In this document: piece by piece, positions 8,467 to 20,089 of the stretch
How positions within the stretch are numbered: the first letter of the stretch is position 1
How the letters are laid out: each line of letters opens with the position of its first letter
Source of the DNA: Lineus longissimus
Taxonomy: Eukaryota > Nemertea > Pilidiophora > Heteronemertea > Lineidae
Assembly (NCBI RefSeq): GCF_910592395.1
Contig: NC_088311.1
Span: forward strand, 14,202,501-14,266,500
Length of the DNA: 64,000 nt
Direction: 5' to 3'
Position numbers and translations under genes: made by a program
Notes under the pieces: generated by a model
Databases searched by the model: none
What the model saw: only the letters and a program-made list of their open reading frames with translations
What the model was told of the DNA's origin: nothing

Positions 8467-10490
8467 ATATATACTACTTACCTTAGCCTCATCATAGGCA
8501 GAATCAGGTGCCATTTCATTTTTCAATTCGTCAAAAAACATAGACTTTTCTAGGTAAGTGACATTGTAGCTTTCACGTGATGTGTAAAAAGAGTAAGGTA
8601 CTGAACCCTTCTTCCTCAATAGTTTAAAATCAATGGTATTTGGGAACTTCTGTCTCGTAATTTTAAAGTCATCATCCAGCATTGAATTGGTTATGTTGTC
8701 TAAACTGGACTGCATGAATCTGTACGAGTCCAAAAACCTGAAACAACCGAACTGAAATGAGATGTATTCCTCTGCTGTTTTGGCAAGTAATTTCAGTTTC
8801 TTGTACTTCGGTAGTTTAGTCATTAAGTCTTTAATAAACGGGTGTGAATCATAATTACTAAGATTGTGAAAAAATACTGGAACGAACATGGCTTTATTTT
8901 CATTCAAATTTCATGAGCTGTGAGCAGCACCTCGATATCTACCACTGTAGTGATCGTGATCCTTGACTTTGTCATATCCTAAAGGTTGATTACAGTAATA
9001 ACATTGTGTTTCTAATTGATATCTGTCATTGTTAGAGGAAAGTTACAGTTCAATAAATTAGAGAATTGTTCTTCCAGCCTGATTAACCAGTTACAGAACA
9101 CATCTACAACATCAGCACCCCTGTGAGACACATACTGGCTACTGTAAAGTTGTGGGTAGTCTGAGTGAACATAAACACCAACAGCTGATGCATGTTGTTT
9201 GAATAGCTTCTTTGAACTCGGTTCTTTCATCATAGGTGGCTCTACTGATACTACTGGTTCGCTTATTGATTCAAAATCAGCATAGATTACAAATGGAACT
9301 CTGTTCTTGAATGAGTGTTTTTCAAATTTAAGCTGTGACCATTTACTGTTAGGTGGAGGCAGACTGATCTTACAGTAATCGTGTTCTCCACATTTCTTTT
9401 TATGATTTTCTAGTGTAGACTTCCTGTAAAAGTAATTCATGCATCTCCTGTAAAGATACACTCTATGAGCGAGTGACCTGAAGAAAAGATTGATGTCTCT
9501 TATGTACATGAAATGGTCCTTGAAATAGAGCAGATCAATGACATCATCATCGTCATAATTCTTGGACAGGTAGAGAGGTTCTAGTTTTGCCTCACAGGTC
9601 CTCTTAGCCGATTCATTCTGCAATTTAAACACATTAATTTTGAGATTATTATCACTCTCTATCTTATGGATATCATTTTGAATACATACAGGAAATGAGT
9701 CTATTTTGATATCAGTAGTTTTCGAACTCTGTTCTCGTGACGAAGTCATTTCTAGCATATCAGTAGTGATATTGAATGTACTCTCAGGATTTTCTTTTAG
9801 ATATTTAGCGGCCAATAAAGACCAGAGAAAACATTTATTGTCATTCGACTCCACATTGATTACAGCTTTTGTTTTAAATGGTAATTTAGTGTAATGACCA
9901 CCTTTACACCTCTTGTAAGAACAGATGGTCATGTTACAAGACTCTATTTTGTTCAGTGTAAGTCCAGACCCTTGAAAGTACCTTTCCTCAATCCGTGTCT
10001 TAATGTAGTTTAACTGGTTGGTTATGGCATAAATTGCCTGGTTCCTTGAAATTATGCTTTCCATTGGAGACTGTATGGGGTGTGTTACACTTTCACCTTG
10101 ACGATCAAACTGAGCAAATATTGATATGCTTATTTTGTGATGGTAATCATTGAGTTGAAATAATACCTCCTCTAATTTCTCTCTGTATTCATACACTTGT
10201 TTAGCTTCTCTGTCAATCTTCAAACTAATGGTGACTACAGGCTTGCCAAATTGTTTTACTATTTCTACTCCACTCACTTTCTTTATGCCATCTAGCTCAT
10301 TTTCCTCAAATGCAAGTTTCTTATCCATACTTTTAGTGATCAGTGATGGGGCTCGGGGTTGAGCAATAGGGACATAATCCCGATTTAATTTGATCAGGTG
10401 ACCTTTGGTTCTCCTGTGAATTGCCATATTATTGTATGATATGTACTTGTCACATGTAGTGCAAAGTATTTTCTGATTCTTAGCAGTCAT
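8434..10490 (-). pseudogene. Maverick-type protein-primed DNA polymerase B, truncated
   Basis: The gene reads leftward. The first ATG is at 10490. An N-terminal C2H2-type finger (CTTCDKYI...HRRTKGH) comes first, then a region with a CFLWSLLAAKYL motif and PFVIYADFES, an exonuclease-I-like acidic motif. After it come a Cys pair with a DHDHYSGRYRG endonuclease-like block and VFFHNLSNYDSH, typical of Polinton polymerases. The frame shifts near 9010-9030 and a TGA interrupts it near 8910. The gene ends at about 8434 before the polymerase palm motifs, so the catalytic half is missing. This gene normally replicates linear DNA from a protein primer; this copy is dead. Confidence 0.75.
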
Positions 10491-10546
10491 TCTATTTATT
10501 AGACTAAAATTTATTAAATTCAATAAATCTCTTGAATTAAATAGAA

Positions 10547-13500
10547 ATGGACTTCATAATCAGTGAACAAGAATGTAATGAAGCCAAATTTGAGTACTAC
10601 TTAACAGACCAATTAGACATAAAATCCATTACTTTGAAATCGATCACCTTTTACAATTCATGGTGGACAGATGATTTTCTACCAGAGGGAGTCAGGATTT
10701 TATCATTTCTAGTCGAAATAACCAGAATTACAACAAATGAGCCATTAGATAAACAATTAGCGGAATTTGGGTCTTTCCTTGAAAGTGTTGTCTCGGTAAC
10801 GAAACATCTGCTTTTGGCGGGTGACTTCAACATCCACTTAGACAAAACTGATCATTCCCTCGTAGTATCCTTCAGCAACATGCTTGATGCGTTCGAACTT
10901 GTTCAGCATGTGGCTGAGCCGACTCATGCGAAAGGTCATATTCTTGACCAGCTGTTGTCGCATCGAGGTGCAGATGATATAATTAGTGATGTCACTGTCG
11001 ATCCATCGTTATCAACCAAAGATCATTACGCTGTTCATTGTTCTCTAAAACTTGTGCGCCCACTGGCTACTCCTAAAACTGCCACCTTTAGGAAGCTGAA
11101 GGATATTGACACCGAAGCTTTCCAGGCTGATATCCAAAGCAGTGACCTGGTTCTGAATCCCAGTGGTCATCTTGGAGATCTCATCGGGCAATACGACACC
11201 TGTCTTAAGGAGATACTTGAAAATCATGCGCCATTAGTGACACGTTCCTTTGCAGTACGAGTTCACACGCCTTGGTTCAATGCAGATATTCGAGAGGCCA
11301 GGCGTATCAGATGTCGTTTTGAAAGGAAGTGGCGTAAAGAACGCACGGAGATCAGTAAACAGTTGTATCGATCACATAGTGTGACTGTGACAAATTTAGT
11401 GAACGACGCAAAGCTTGAATATAATCGATCTAGAATCGACGCAGCCAGTGATAAGGACTTATTCAAAATAGTGAATGAGCTCATTGGGAAGAAAAAAGCA
11501 TCTCCCCTCCCCACTCACTCTGATGCCAAGCAACTCGCCGAGGACTTCAGCCACTTCTTTTCAGACAAGATTGATACGATTCGTGACAAACTTGATCGAA
11601 CCAACTCGGATTCAGCACCAGCTGTTCTTCCTGAACGTCCTCCTGTGTTGGACGTACTTCGGTCAACCACCGAGGCTGAAGTGGAGAAGCTTGTCTTATC
11701 CTTACCACCAAAGGGATGTAGCTTAGATCCAATCCCCACCAGTCTCCTCAAGAAATGTCTGCCTCCACTATTACCAGCGCTAGTCAAGATCATTAACTTG
11801 TCAATTGAACTTGGGCAAGTGCCACCTAGCCTAAAGGGTGCGCTTGTCACGCCGCTTTTGAAAAAGTCGAATTTGGACAAGGATGTTCTTTCAAACTACC
11901 GCCTGGTGTCCAACCTATCGTACTTGTCAAAACTGATTGAGAGGATCGTGGTTTCACGTCTGAAGGAACATATGTCTACTCATGGGCTCTACGACCCGAA
12001 CCAATCGGGTTACCGCGAGGGTCACAGTACGGAAACGGTCCTGTTAAAGGTCGTCGACAACATTCTGTCATGCATGGACGAAGGTCATGAAGCGTTTCTA
12101 GTTCTCCTCGATATGTCAGCCGCATTTGACACTGTTGATCATGAGATCTTACTCGCCAGGCTGCATGACAGAATAGGTTTGACGTCTCAAGCCTTGAACT
12201 GGTTTGCTTCATACCTTCAACAGCGACAGGTATCTGTTTCAGTAAATGGTTGTGTGTCAGATAGTGTCGAGCTGAGGTACGGTGTCCCGCAAGGCTCAGT
12301 TTTGGGGCCGATCCTGTTCACTATATACACGCTTCCCCTTGGTGACCTGATCCGTGAGAAGAGGATCACCTTTGAGATGTACGCTGATGATAATCAGCTG
12401 ATGGACAGCTTTCGCTGTGGTGACAAGGAGGACGGTGCTCAGGTACTCTCTCACGCAGAGGACTGCATCAGTGACATTGGAGATTGGTTAATGGACAATA
12501 AACTTGCTCTAAACGCACCTAAGACCGACATGGCAAACTTTGTGTCCTCCAGAAGGACTGGCTCTATTTCGTCCATTGTGGTTAGCGGTCAGGACATTCA
12601 TGAATCTGATTGTGTGAAGGACTTGGGCGTTTGGCTGGATAAAAATATGACCATGAAGAAACAGGTCTCCTCCATCTGCAGGGCAGCTAGTGCAAGCCTT
12701 TACAACATCGGTCGTGTAAGAAAGTACCTCGATCAAGCTAGCGCAGAGCGTTTGGTTTGTGCGTTGGTCAGCTCCCGGTTAGATTGCAATAATGGCATTC
12801 TGTATGGTCTCCATGAAAGTACCATTGCTCCACTCCAGCGTATTCAGAACTGGGCTGCCAGGATTGTCCTCCGTCTTAGGAAATCTGCGCACATAACCCC
12901 TGCCCTTCGGCAATTGGACTGGCTCCCTGTTAGGTCAAGGATCGAGTACAAGATCTCGCTGACTGCTTATAAGATCTATAGCGGTCTTGCACCACAATAT
13001 TTCGATGGGTTTTTGAGTGCTGCACCTGACCGACGAGAGACGCGGTATTCTGGGCTTGATCGGGTCTCCGTCAAAAGAACCCGAACTCGGCTAGGCGACC
13101 GGAGTCTCTCGTCTTGTGCACCTGTTCTTTGGAACGCCCTCCCTGGCCACGTCAAGGCATGCCAAAATATCACCAGTTTCAAACTTCAGCTAAAGACGTG
13201 GCTTTTTAAGAAGCACTTCTCTGAATGATGTTTTCGGTTTTGAACGGGGTGGCGCCTTGATCAGGCTCTTGGAAAGGCGCCGCCTATAAATGCTTTTCAT
13301 TCATTCATTATGGTGTATGGATGAATTTAGGACATTATTTGCTCCTGGACTTGAAACAGATACACTTGAAAAGGAAGTCATGAAAGTTTGCGAACGGCAT
13401 TTGGAAAATGAATCTACCACAACTAAAGACACCATTCCTAAATACACATTTCCATACTCTCGACATTTTAGTTCAAGTGAGTTTTGTGAGGTATGGCAAA

Positions 13501-14102
13501 AATACATAAAAGAAATTGGAATTAGCCACATTAAGGTCAACTGTGATAACAATAATTACATAACCCTTGAACTTACAGAGGATAAAGAGTACCCTCTAAA
13601 AGTAGACAAGTTAGATAAAAATGAAAAAATCAAGATTGAGAGAAACACAGAAGGTTTTCAAATAAGCAAAACCATAAGAGAGGTGATAGAAAAACAGCTC
13701 ACAGTGGTGAATGAGTGGTTTGGCTTTAAGCAAACTAAATTCACCAAGAAAGGAAAATACTACTCCACAAGACCACTCAACTTTTACAGGAAATATTTAT
13801 TCCTGCAAGCTAATTTGGTTGACAAAGCTAAGACCCTCTACAACAATAAACCATCTGACATTTTCTGCATCATACCTGTAGAAGATGGTGACCAAATAAA
13901 AATGCAGTGATACGAACCGAATTGTAAGAAAACGATAAATAAGTGTACTAATCACATAAAATTCGAAATCACTGATGAGAATGGTAAGCTAGTTAATTTC
14001 AGAGGAACAGAGGTTTCTTTAGAGTTAAGAATAGAGTTAAACTCTTGTGGTGAAGACAAGCACCTCGGACCACCTGATGAGATCATTCCATTAAAGGAAT
14101 AG
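10547..14102 (+). pseudogene. Element B divergent gene (FYNSWW family), split by a LINE
   Basis: The ATG at 10547 is 57 bp from the polymerase ATG, so the two genes share a short bidirectional promoter. The first about 60 residues contain LDIKSITLKSITFYNSWW, a motif of proteins common in animal Polinton-like elements. A LINE then intervenes, and the viral frame resumes near 13310. It runs to a TGA at 13908-13910 and onward in the same frame, through HIKFEITDENG, to a stop at 14100-14102. The closing strand-rich block resembles capsid-associated proteins of these elements; function is inferred. Its end overlaps the convergent gene 14083-14541 by 20 bp. Confidence 0.5.
10760..13310 (+). mobile_element. 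CR1/Rex1-like LINE, 5'-truncated, long intact ORF
   Basis: From about 10760 the frame encodes the end of an apurinic-type endonuclease (LLLAGDFNIHL, then a GHILDQLLS block), a complete reverse transcriptase with SNYRLVSNLSYLSKLIE, LLDMSAAFDTVDH, GVPQGSVLGPILF and MYADDNQLM (about 12375), and the usual C-terminal region ending at 13228. The 3' end is a CATTCATTCATT tail near 13302-13313. The frame has no stop, so the insertion is fairly young. Viral codons run into it without interruption, giving a chimeric 893-codon frame. The 5' edge is uncertain by about 50 bp. Confidence 0.8.
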
Positions 14103-14541
14103 TACATTTCTTCTCTTTAACTACAGGTTTAACAAGAGGGCTAATTGACCCCTTCCTGAGTGATCCCTTCATGACTGCTTCATTCAAGCCTGATCGCTGC
14201 TCTTTACTTACTTTTTTAGGAAGTTTCTTAAACATAATAAATGCTGCTAAAATAATTGCACCTAAACCTACATAGACATAGGTATTACTGGTAGATTCAC
14301 GCAGTGATACATCAGTATTTTGAGATTGTGGTTCTTCTTCCTCTACTTCTTCTTCCTCCTTTTCCACAACTCTGTTGTTTGGGGAGGAGTCCTGTACTTT
14401 AAATGTCGTCTTATCCTTTTTTATCCTCTTAAATTCCTGAGATCTTCTACCCAGTTCTCTAGACCATGCTAATTGTTTCTCTGATCGAGGTTTCTTAGAC
14501 ACTGAAACTTTAGTAGTATCAGTTACAGTTTCAAGTTCCAT
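14083..14541 (-). CDS. Tail-anchored basic protein, element B, 152 aa
   Basis: The ATG is at 14541. Residues 15-45 are basic (KPRSEKQLAWSRELGRRSQE), followed by an acidic run of Glu near 60-70, then one membrane helix near residues 88-106 (YVYVGLGAIILAAFIMF) and a basic C-terminus. The family is seen in Maverick-like elements but has no role I can name. It is intact and lies 49 bp downstream of the Gln-rich gene in the same direction. Confidence 0.5.
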   Translation of the reverse strand: MELETVTDTTKVSVSKKPRSEKQLAWSRELGRRSQEFKRIKKDKTTFKVQDSSPNNRVVEKEEEEVEEEEPQSQNTDVSLRESTSNTYVYVGLGAIILAAFIMFKKLPKKVSKEQRSGLNEAVMKGSLRKGSISPLVKPVVKEKKCTIPLME

Positions 14542-14589
14542 TTATCTTGGCCGAATTAATTCGAACTATGTTCTCATGACCAGGTTGAT

Positions 14590-15453
14590 TTAGTCTTCTT
14601 TATCATCACTACCTGTAATATTTAGACTTTCATCTATTGGTTTGTCACATTCAGAGACAGTCATATTTGGTGTATTCATATTTGGTGTATTCATACCCGA
14701 TGTATTCATTGATGATTCCTCATGACAATGGCCTAAAGTAATAAGTGTTGTTGAAGCAAGTGCCGTCAATGGTCCCATTTTGATACTAAACCATCCAAGC
14801 CATTTGTCAAGTTCATTGGTAACGATGTAATCATTTCTGAGGTCATGGTAAAGATCATCCTCGTCATCTATTGGTAATAACCACCTTGATAATTTAGTGT
14901 AAGCTTTAAGTACTGTCTTACCCAAAGAATCATTAAGTCTGGCAGCCATCTTTGTGTGGTAGATTCTGTGGTGTTTTAAGAGTTCCTTTTCTGTCATATT
15001 ATCTAAGTCATTTAAAGTTAGTTGTTTATTAAGTAAATCCTTGCTTTTCCCAGTTGCAATTAAAATTTCTAAGTCTTGTTTGGCTTTAAGGCCACTATCA
15101 GTCAAATAGTTCAAATTTTGTTGATTGCTACTTGAACCTTGTTGATTGCTAGTTGATCCTAATTGGCAACTAGAATTGACTATTCCTTGACTAGGAGTAA
15201 CTAAATTTGAACTATTCAACTGCTTGTTTGAAACTTGTTGATTTGTAGTGCAGATCTGTTGAAAGTTAGTACTGTTCTGTTGGTAACTACCAGTGTTCTG
15301 TTGGTAACTACCAGTGTTCTGTTGGTTAGAAGCCCCGACTCGAGCTATGCTCTCAGGACTGCGTCCGACTGGGTTTTGATTGATAACACCAATATGTTTC
15401 ATTTGTTGTTCAATTACAGATGATGTCTGACTATTCATTTGCTGACTGTTCAT
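14590..15453 (-). CDS. Gln/Asn-rich protein with conserved helical domain, element B
   Basis: The ATG is at 15453 and the frame is intact for 287 codons. Residues 1-115 are Gln/Asn/Ser-rich with repeats of NTGSYQQ. Residues 120-225 form a charged helical domain (DLEILIATGKSKDLLNKQ, ELLKHHRIYHTKMAARLND, KTVLKAYTKL). The same domain, broken, is found in element C at 52260-52713. The C-terminal third has a weakly hydrophobic stretch and NTP/NTS repeats (three copies of an 18-bp unit near 14667-14710). Its role is unknown; conservation between two elements shows it is a real Maverick-type gene. Confidence 0.55.
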   Translation of the reverse strand: MNSQQMNSQTSSVIEQQMKHIGVINQNPVGRSPESIARVGASNQQNTGSYQQNTGSYQQNSTNFQQICTTNQQVSNKQLNSSNLVTPSQGIVNSSCQLGSTSNQQGSSSNQQNLNYLTDSGLKAKQDLEILIATGKSKDLLNKQLTLNDLDNMTEKELLKHHRIYHTKMAARLNDSLGKTVLKAYTKLSRWLLPIDDEDDLYHDLRNDYIVTNELDKWLGWFSIKMGPLTALASTTLITLGHCHEESSMNTSGMNTPNMNTPNMTVSECDKPIDESLNITGSDDKED

Positions 15454-15476
15454 TTAAAATAATAGAAACATGAGTG

Positions 15477-16556
15477 TTAAGTGCAAAATGCTGTTTTCAC
15501 AAGTTTATTGCACTTAACACTAGCTGGTGCTAACTTAATACTACTGATGCAGTTAATGTCTCGACCTGCACTAGCACTCAATAAAACGTCAAACTGCTTG
15601 TCAATATCCTGGTCATATTCCTTCTCAACCTTGTAATTCTTAAAGAAAATACTTTGAGTGAAATCATACCATAATCTCTCCAAATCATTAACTCGCTCCT
15701 TGTTGGTTAAAAAAGGTCTAAATATTACATAATCAATTTTCATCGTTTTAAAGGCTTGGTGTAAAAATACCTTGTAGTTAATTGTGACCTTCACACCACA
15801 GTAATGCAGAAATCTAAGGAAAGCATAGTACACTAGTCTAAGGTCAGTGATATTCTCATCTGTTTATTGGGGTTTACCAATAGCCCTGTTGATAAATTCA
15901 ATGGCAAGAAACCAGTCATATTCCCCACAGTGAAATTCAACAAGTATGGCCTCGCCATGTAACCCCTTTTCCTGTAACTTAGAGGGGAGAGTGGCAATAC
16001 CCATTTTTAAAGCTAAGTGGACTGTACTTTCATATCTCTGCTTACTAAGACATTTTCTGTGACTTGAAAAGTAGCACTGTAAATACACTTCCACAAAGTC
16101 CTTTAAATATTTGAGAACCGATTCAGACAAACGTCTCCATCCAAGCTTTCTAAGAATAATGTGAAAATAACGAATCTTGATGTCAATCTTGATCTCAAGA
16201 GTCTTAAAATCATCATCGTAACTGGTTGCATTACAAACAATGCAGAATTGATACTTCACAGTTTTAGCGGCGTTCCTGGCTAAATTTAAATTTTTTTGAT
16301 ACTCAAAAAGTGTCCAACGTTTGCACTTACGGTAGAATTGGGCATTAGTGTTGGTACTGACGTCATATTCTTTCATTCTTGGCAGGACTACTTTGTGTGT
16401 CTCAGTAGGCTTATCAAATTTCCCACTGTCATAATTCTTGCTGTCATTTTCTTCACTGAAATTTCTATCCATGGCCCTAGGACTAATGAATCCTTTAAGA
16501 TTCTCATTGTTCCACTCACTAGAATAATAATCTTTTAATGAGATGTATTTATTCAT
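15477..16556 (-). pseudogene. Unknown element B gene, one in-frame TAA
   Basis: From an ATG at 16556 the frame runs 230 codons to a TAA at 15864-15866. It then continues in the same frame with no ATG nearby to a stop at 15477, so I read the two open stretches as one gene of about 360 codons broken by a nonsense change. The protein is charged, with several Cys-pair-like spots (FCIVCNA), and has no membrane segment. I do not recognise it. Confidence 0.45.
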
Positions 16557-16604
16557 ATTTACATGATAATTATTTTTTAAACATTGTTTTTGATAGAAGG
16601 TCAC

Positions 16605-18034
16605 CTAAGACCTTTTACGTGATTTTAAGGCTTTAACACCCCCAATTAAACCATAGATTATGGAGCTTACAATAGCAATAACTGCTATGATCAGATGTTC
16701 AGCTAGAAAGCCAACAGCAGCACCAACTGTTTTCAGGAGAAATGAAACTAAAGACCCTATTATTCCAGGTAAAGCGGCAGCTGATTTCTTGGCTAGTTCT
16801 TTCAACCATTCAGCCAACTTCTTAAGACCTTCTTTTACTTTATCTGGTATTGATGGTTTTGGTCCTGGCCCAGGTTCTGGTGTAGGTCCTGGAGTTGGGT
16901 CTGGTCCTGGAGTTGGGTCTGGTCCTGGAGTTGGTTTTACAGATTTAGTGGCACCACTTAAAGCACTACTGATACTGAGACCTAGAGTTGTAAATGTCAT
17001 TACAACAGCTGTTATTATGGCGCTAATGGTTACACCATACGTCTTAAAAAGTAACTTTATTCTGTCCTTTAGAGGAATAGTTGAATCTGGTTTCTTTAGA
17101 ACATCAACAATTAAACGTTTAATTCTTCTAGTTTGTGACTCCCTGTCATTGTCTAACCTCCATACCTTTGACATTTCCTCATTCAATTTGTCATTTAGTT
17201 CATCTATTTGCTTTTTCAACTCCCCCGTATCTTTAGCATCTTCTTCTACAGACTTTACATAGTCTCTTGTAAATTATGAAGTTGATTTTCTAATTCCTCT
17301 ATTTGCATGTCCTTATCCCTCTTTACTGCAGCTAGATCATCACCAGCCTGTTTTAACCCTCTAAGTTCTCTCAAGGCAGATTCAGTAAAACCCAGTGTTT
17401 TAAGTTCATCATCATTAGAATCTATCAGTTTATCTATTGGTTGGTTTGAACTGTTTACCTCATTAATTAATATATCTGTTTGAGTGGATGCAGATTTAGG
17501 TTCCCTTACTGATGGGTCAGGTTCAATCATACGTTTTAAATAATTAAAAAAATTAGTACCAAACTTACCCTTTAAAGTTGTTTCAGCAAAGAAGCTTCCA
17601 TTATCCTTATTTAAAGGAATTAACTTGTTAATGTATCCATCATTATTACGATAGTCAAATAAATTTTCGTTTTCTAGTTTATCTTTTATCAAACTAACTT
17701 CATTAATTGTTTTCGGAACGTAATAAAGTTTGTTTCCAGCGTAACTAATGTGTGGTGCAAGATTACTCAATTTTTTCTTGTCATACTTCCAGTTTGATCC
17801 TCCCAATGCTTTATCAAGTTTACCTTCTACTTCATCGTAACTTAACTCCTTTTACATCAATTCAGGGACAATACCTCTTACTCTTTCTGGAGTTGTAGTG
17901 AATGAAGTTTCAGTAGTAAGATTTGTATTACCTGTGTTGTATGTTGTGCCGTCATCTTAAAAAATTCTATTGGTTTCAACTGTATTAGGAGGATCATCCA
18001 TATTATGATTGTAATTAGGATCGTAATCACTCAT
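16605..18034 (-). pseudogene. Coiled-coil membrane protein with Pro-Gly linker, element B
   Basis: From ATG 18034 the same frame carries TAA stops at 17957-17959 and 17852-17854 and shifts near 17260. In order it shows a polar N-terminus, a coiled coil (17255-17400 and 17130-17219), a hydrophobic helix (about 16960-17050), a linker of repeated PTPGPD units (16860-16930), then two closely spaced hydrophobic helices (AVGFLAEHLIIAVIAIVSS) and a basic tail. The C-terminal part has a homologue in element C at 54840-55148. It could be a virion envelope or spike-anchor-like protein; that is inference. Confidence 0.5.
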
Positions 18035-18075
18035 TTCATAACTTTCAACTCATTCAGCCATAATTACTTATTGAT

Positions 18076-19513
18076 TTATCTAACCATAAAAACAATCAAT
18101 GTACCAACAACTGAGTAAAGCATGAATTTAATTGTTTCATGAGTATCATCCTCCCTCTCAACTTTGGTGTCCCGTTTAGTAGTAGGAGTATTCTTTGATG
18201 TTTCAGTTGTTTTTGGTGCATCAACATTACTCTTTGGTGTATGACTGGTCTTGACAGTATCAACACTACTCTTAACTCTTATTTTCTTAGAACTATTTCC
18301 TTCCATCAGTGGTGGTGGTAAGGTCTTTTTGTGGTTAATGTCATTCTTACCAGGTTTAGCATTTTTTGGTGCTATTAAAATGTTATTATTGTAGTTATCC
18401 AGCTTACCAATAACGAGTACCATATTTGACCCTATGACATACAATCCTGGTGCTATTACATAATCTAGTCTTGTATGAGTGTCACTCACTGCTTTTTGGT
18501 ATCTTTGAATTGAAGTGGGAATATCAGGATGTTGATTAATCGAGTCCTTTAATAGTTTGTTTAATTCCTTCTGAGCATCCAATTCTGTACCCGGTACTCC
18601 AATTATTGGTGTTCTGGTCAGCGCCTGAGCACCCAGAATACAGTAAACATATGTTCTTATTGTGTCATTCAACCTCTCTATTCCAGGATAAGAGAAACCA
18701 TTTGATTTAAATATCATGAATTGTTGATAGGTTTGACATTCATTTTGTGTAATTACATCAAATACATTCTTGTGTTGTTTCACATGATACTTAATGAAGG
18801 TATCTGGATATTTGAAATTAGCCATCCAGCATCCCAGTCTTTACTGAACATCGGTGGCATTCTATTTTCATGAACTTGCATGAGGAAGAAATTGATTTTA
18901 GAATCATTGATGTAATATCCGGGATCAGTTATGTTCGGGTTGTAATCCGGTACACTCCATGACCTCCAACCACCGTTATTTTCAAACACTGAAAAATCAT
19001 ACTCGTCTTTTAAGCAAAAATTCGCTTAGTAACCCTCCTAGTTTCCTACGGTTAATGTTATTGTTTGTCTCATTGAAATCATTTTCACCTGGAATTGGTA
19101 TCTCTAGATTCTTCATGATCTTCAATATTTGATAGTAAACATGAAATCTGTAAATTGACCTTATCAATGGGTCACTGTGATTCAAGTGATCATCTATTGA
19201 AATACCACAACCGGTAGTAGCAAACCAAAACAGCCATGTTAAATTGGTTCTGGTAAAACGATAATGGATTCTTTTCCAGTCGCAGACAGTCTTTCTTATT
19301 TTTCAGGCTCAAAAACCAAGGTGTTATCTTAGTTTCTTGTAGTCTGAAGAAATTGTTACTGGTAACAGTTACTTCTAAATTAAAGAAGTCATAGGTGAAG
19401 TTACTTTTATGTTGAGTTGCTATTGGATAATACTTTATTACTCCAGAAGCTGATGAATAATTATGTTTGGTTTTAACTTCAGTTTTGGATAATGAAGACA
19501 GTAAAAAGGCCAT
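18076..19513 (-). pseudogene. Large conserved element B gene with C-terminal anchor, frameshifted
   Basis: From ATG 19513 four frames overlap end to end with shifts near 19215, 18995 and 18820, together about 480 codons. Conserved blocks are CLRLEKNPLSFYQNQFN, FNETNNNINRRKLG, QVHENRMP and YPDTFIKYHVKQHKN, all repeated at 55456-56165 in element C. A SYPGIERLNDTIRTYV block and a final hydrophobic helix (FMLYSVVGTLIVFMV) follow. The family is common in animal virus-like elements; a structural role is likely but not proven. Confidence 0.6.
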
Positions 19514-19553
19514 TTATTTTAAGGAAATAACCCATTGAGCTATAGTATTCACT

Positions 19554-19696
19554 AAGAATGATAATATTGGGGTGACTGGTTCTTAGGGGTTTCTAGGCTA
19601 ATTTGAAGCCTTTTTGAGACCAAAGGCCTGTAAGGGCTTTGGTCAAAAGGGCTTCAAAATACCTAGGATTCCTAGCAACCCAGTATTATCATTCTT
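19554..19696. repeat. 143-bp imperfect palindrome at the outer end of element B
   Basis: AAGAATGATAATA at 19554-19566 is mirrored by TATTATCATTCTT at 19684-19696. The arms pair with gaps over about 65 bp to a centre near 19626 (GGCCTGTAAGGGC). It lies 40 bp outside the last gene of element B. It may be a terminus, a MITE or a fold-back. Confidence 0.65.
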
Positions 19697-20089
19697 GAAC
19701 CTCTGCGTGATATTTAAAGGCTTCATTGTTTTTTTGCTGCAGAGGCTAACATCTTTCTAAGTTGTAGGAATATTAACGGACATGCGTCTTTGGTTAAAAA
19801 CAACTGTAAATCGTGATTCAATCATACCGGTCCATAAACATATTTTTGCGCTGCGCGACCTTGCAGTCCGAAAATGTTTTTAAGGCGAAACATGTTTTTC
19901 GTGATTCTAGCGAACACAACACAATATCGGTATATTGTTTTCTGGGATTCAAACTGATGATATTTTTTTTAACTGATCGGTCGTCGCCTTCGAAAATGCA
20001 AAGTGCAAATAACCTTCCCCAGGCAAAATTCACTTCTTCACCCGACCCGTGACGAATATCAAGGTCTATCCCATTAAAAAATATACCAT

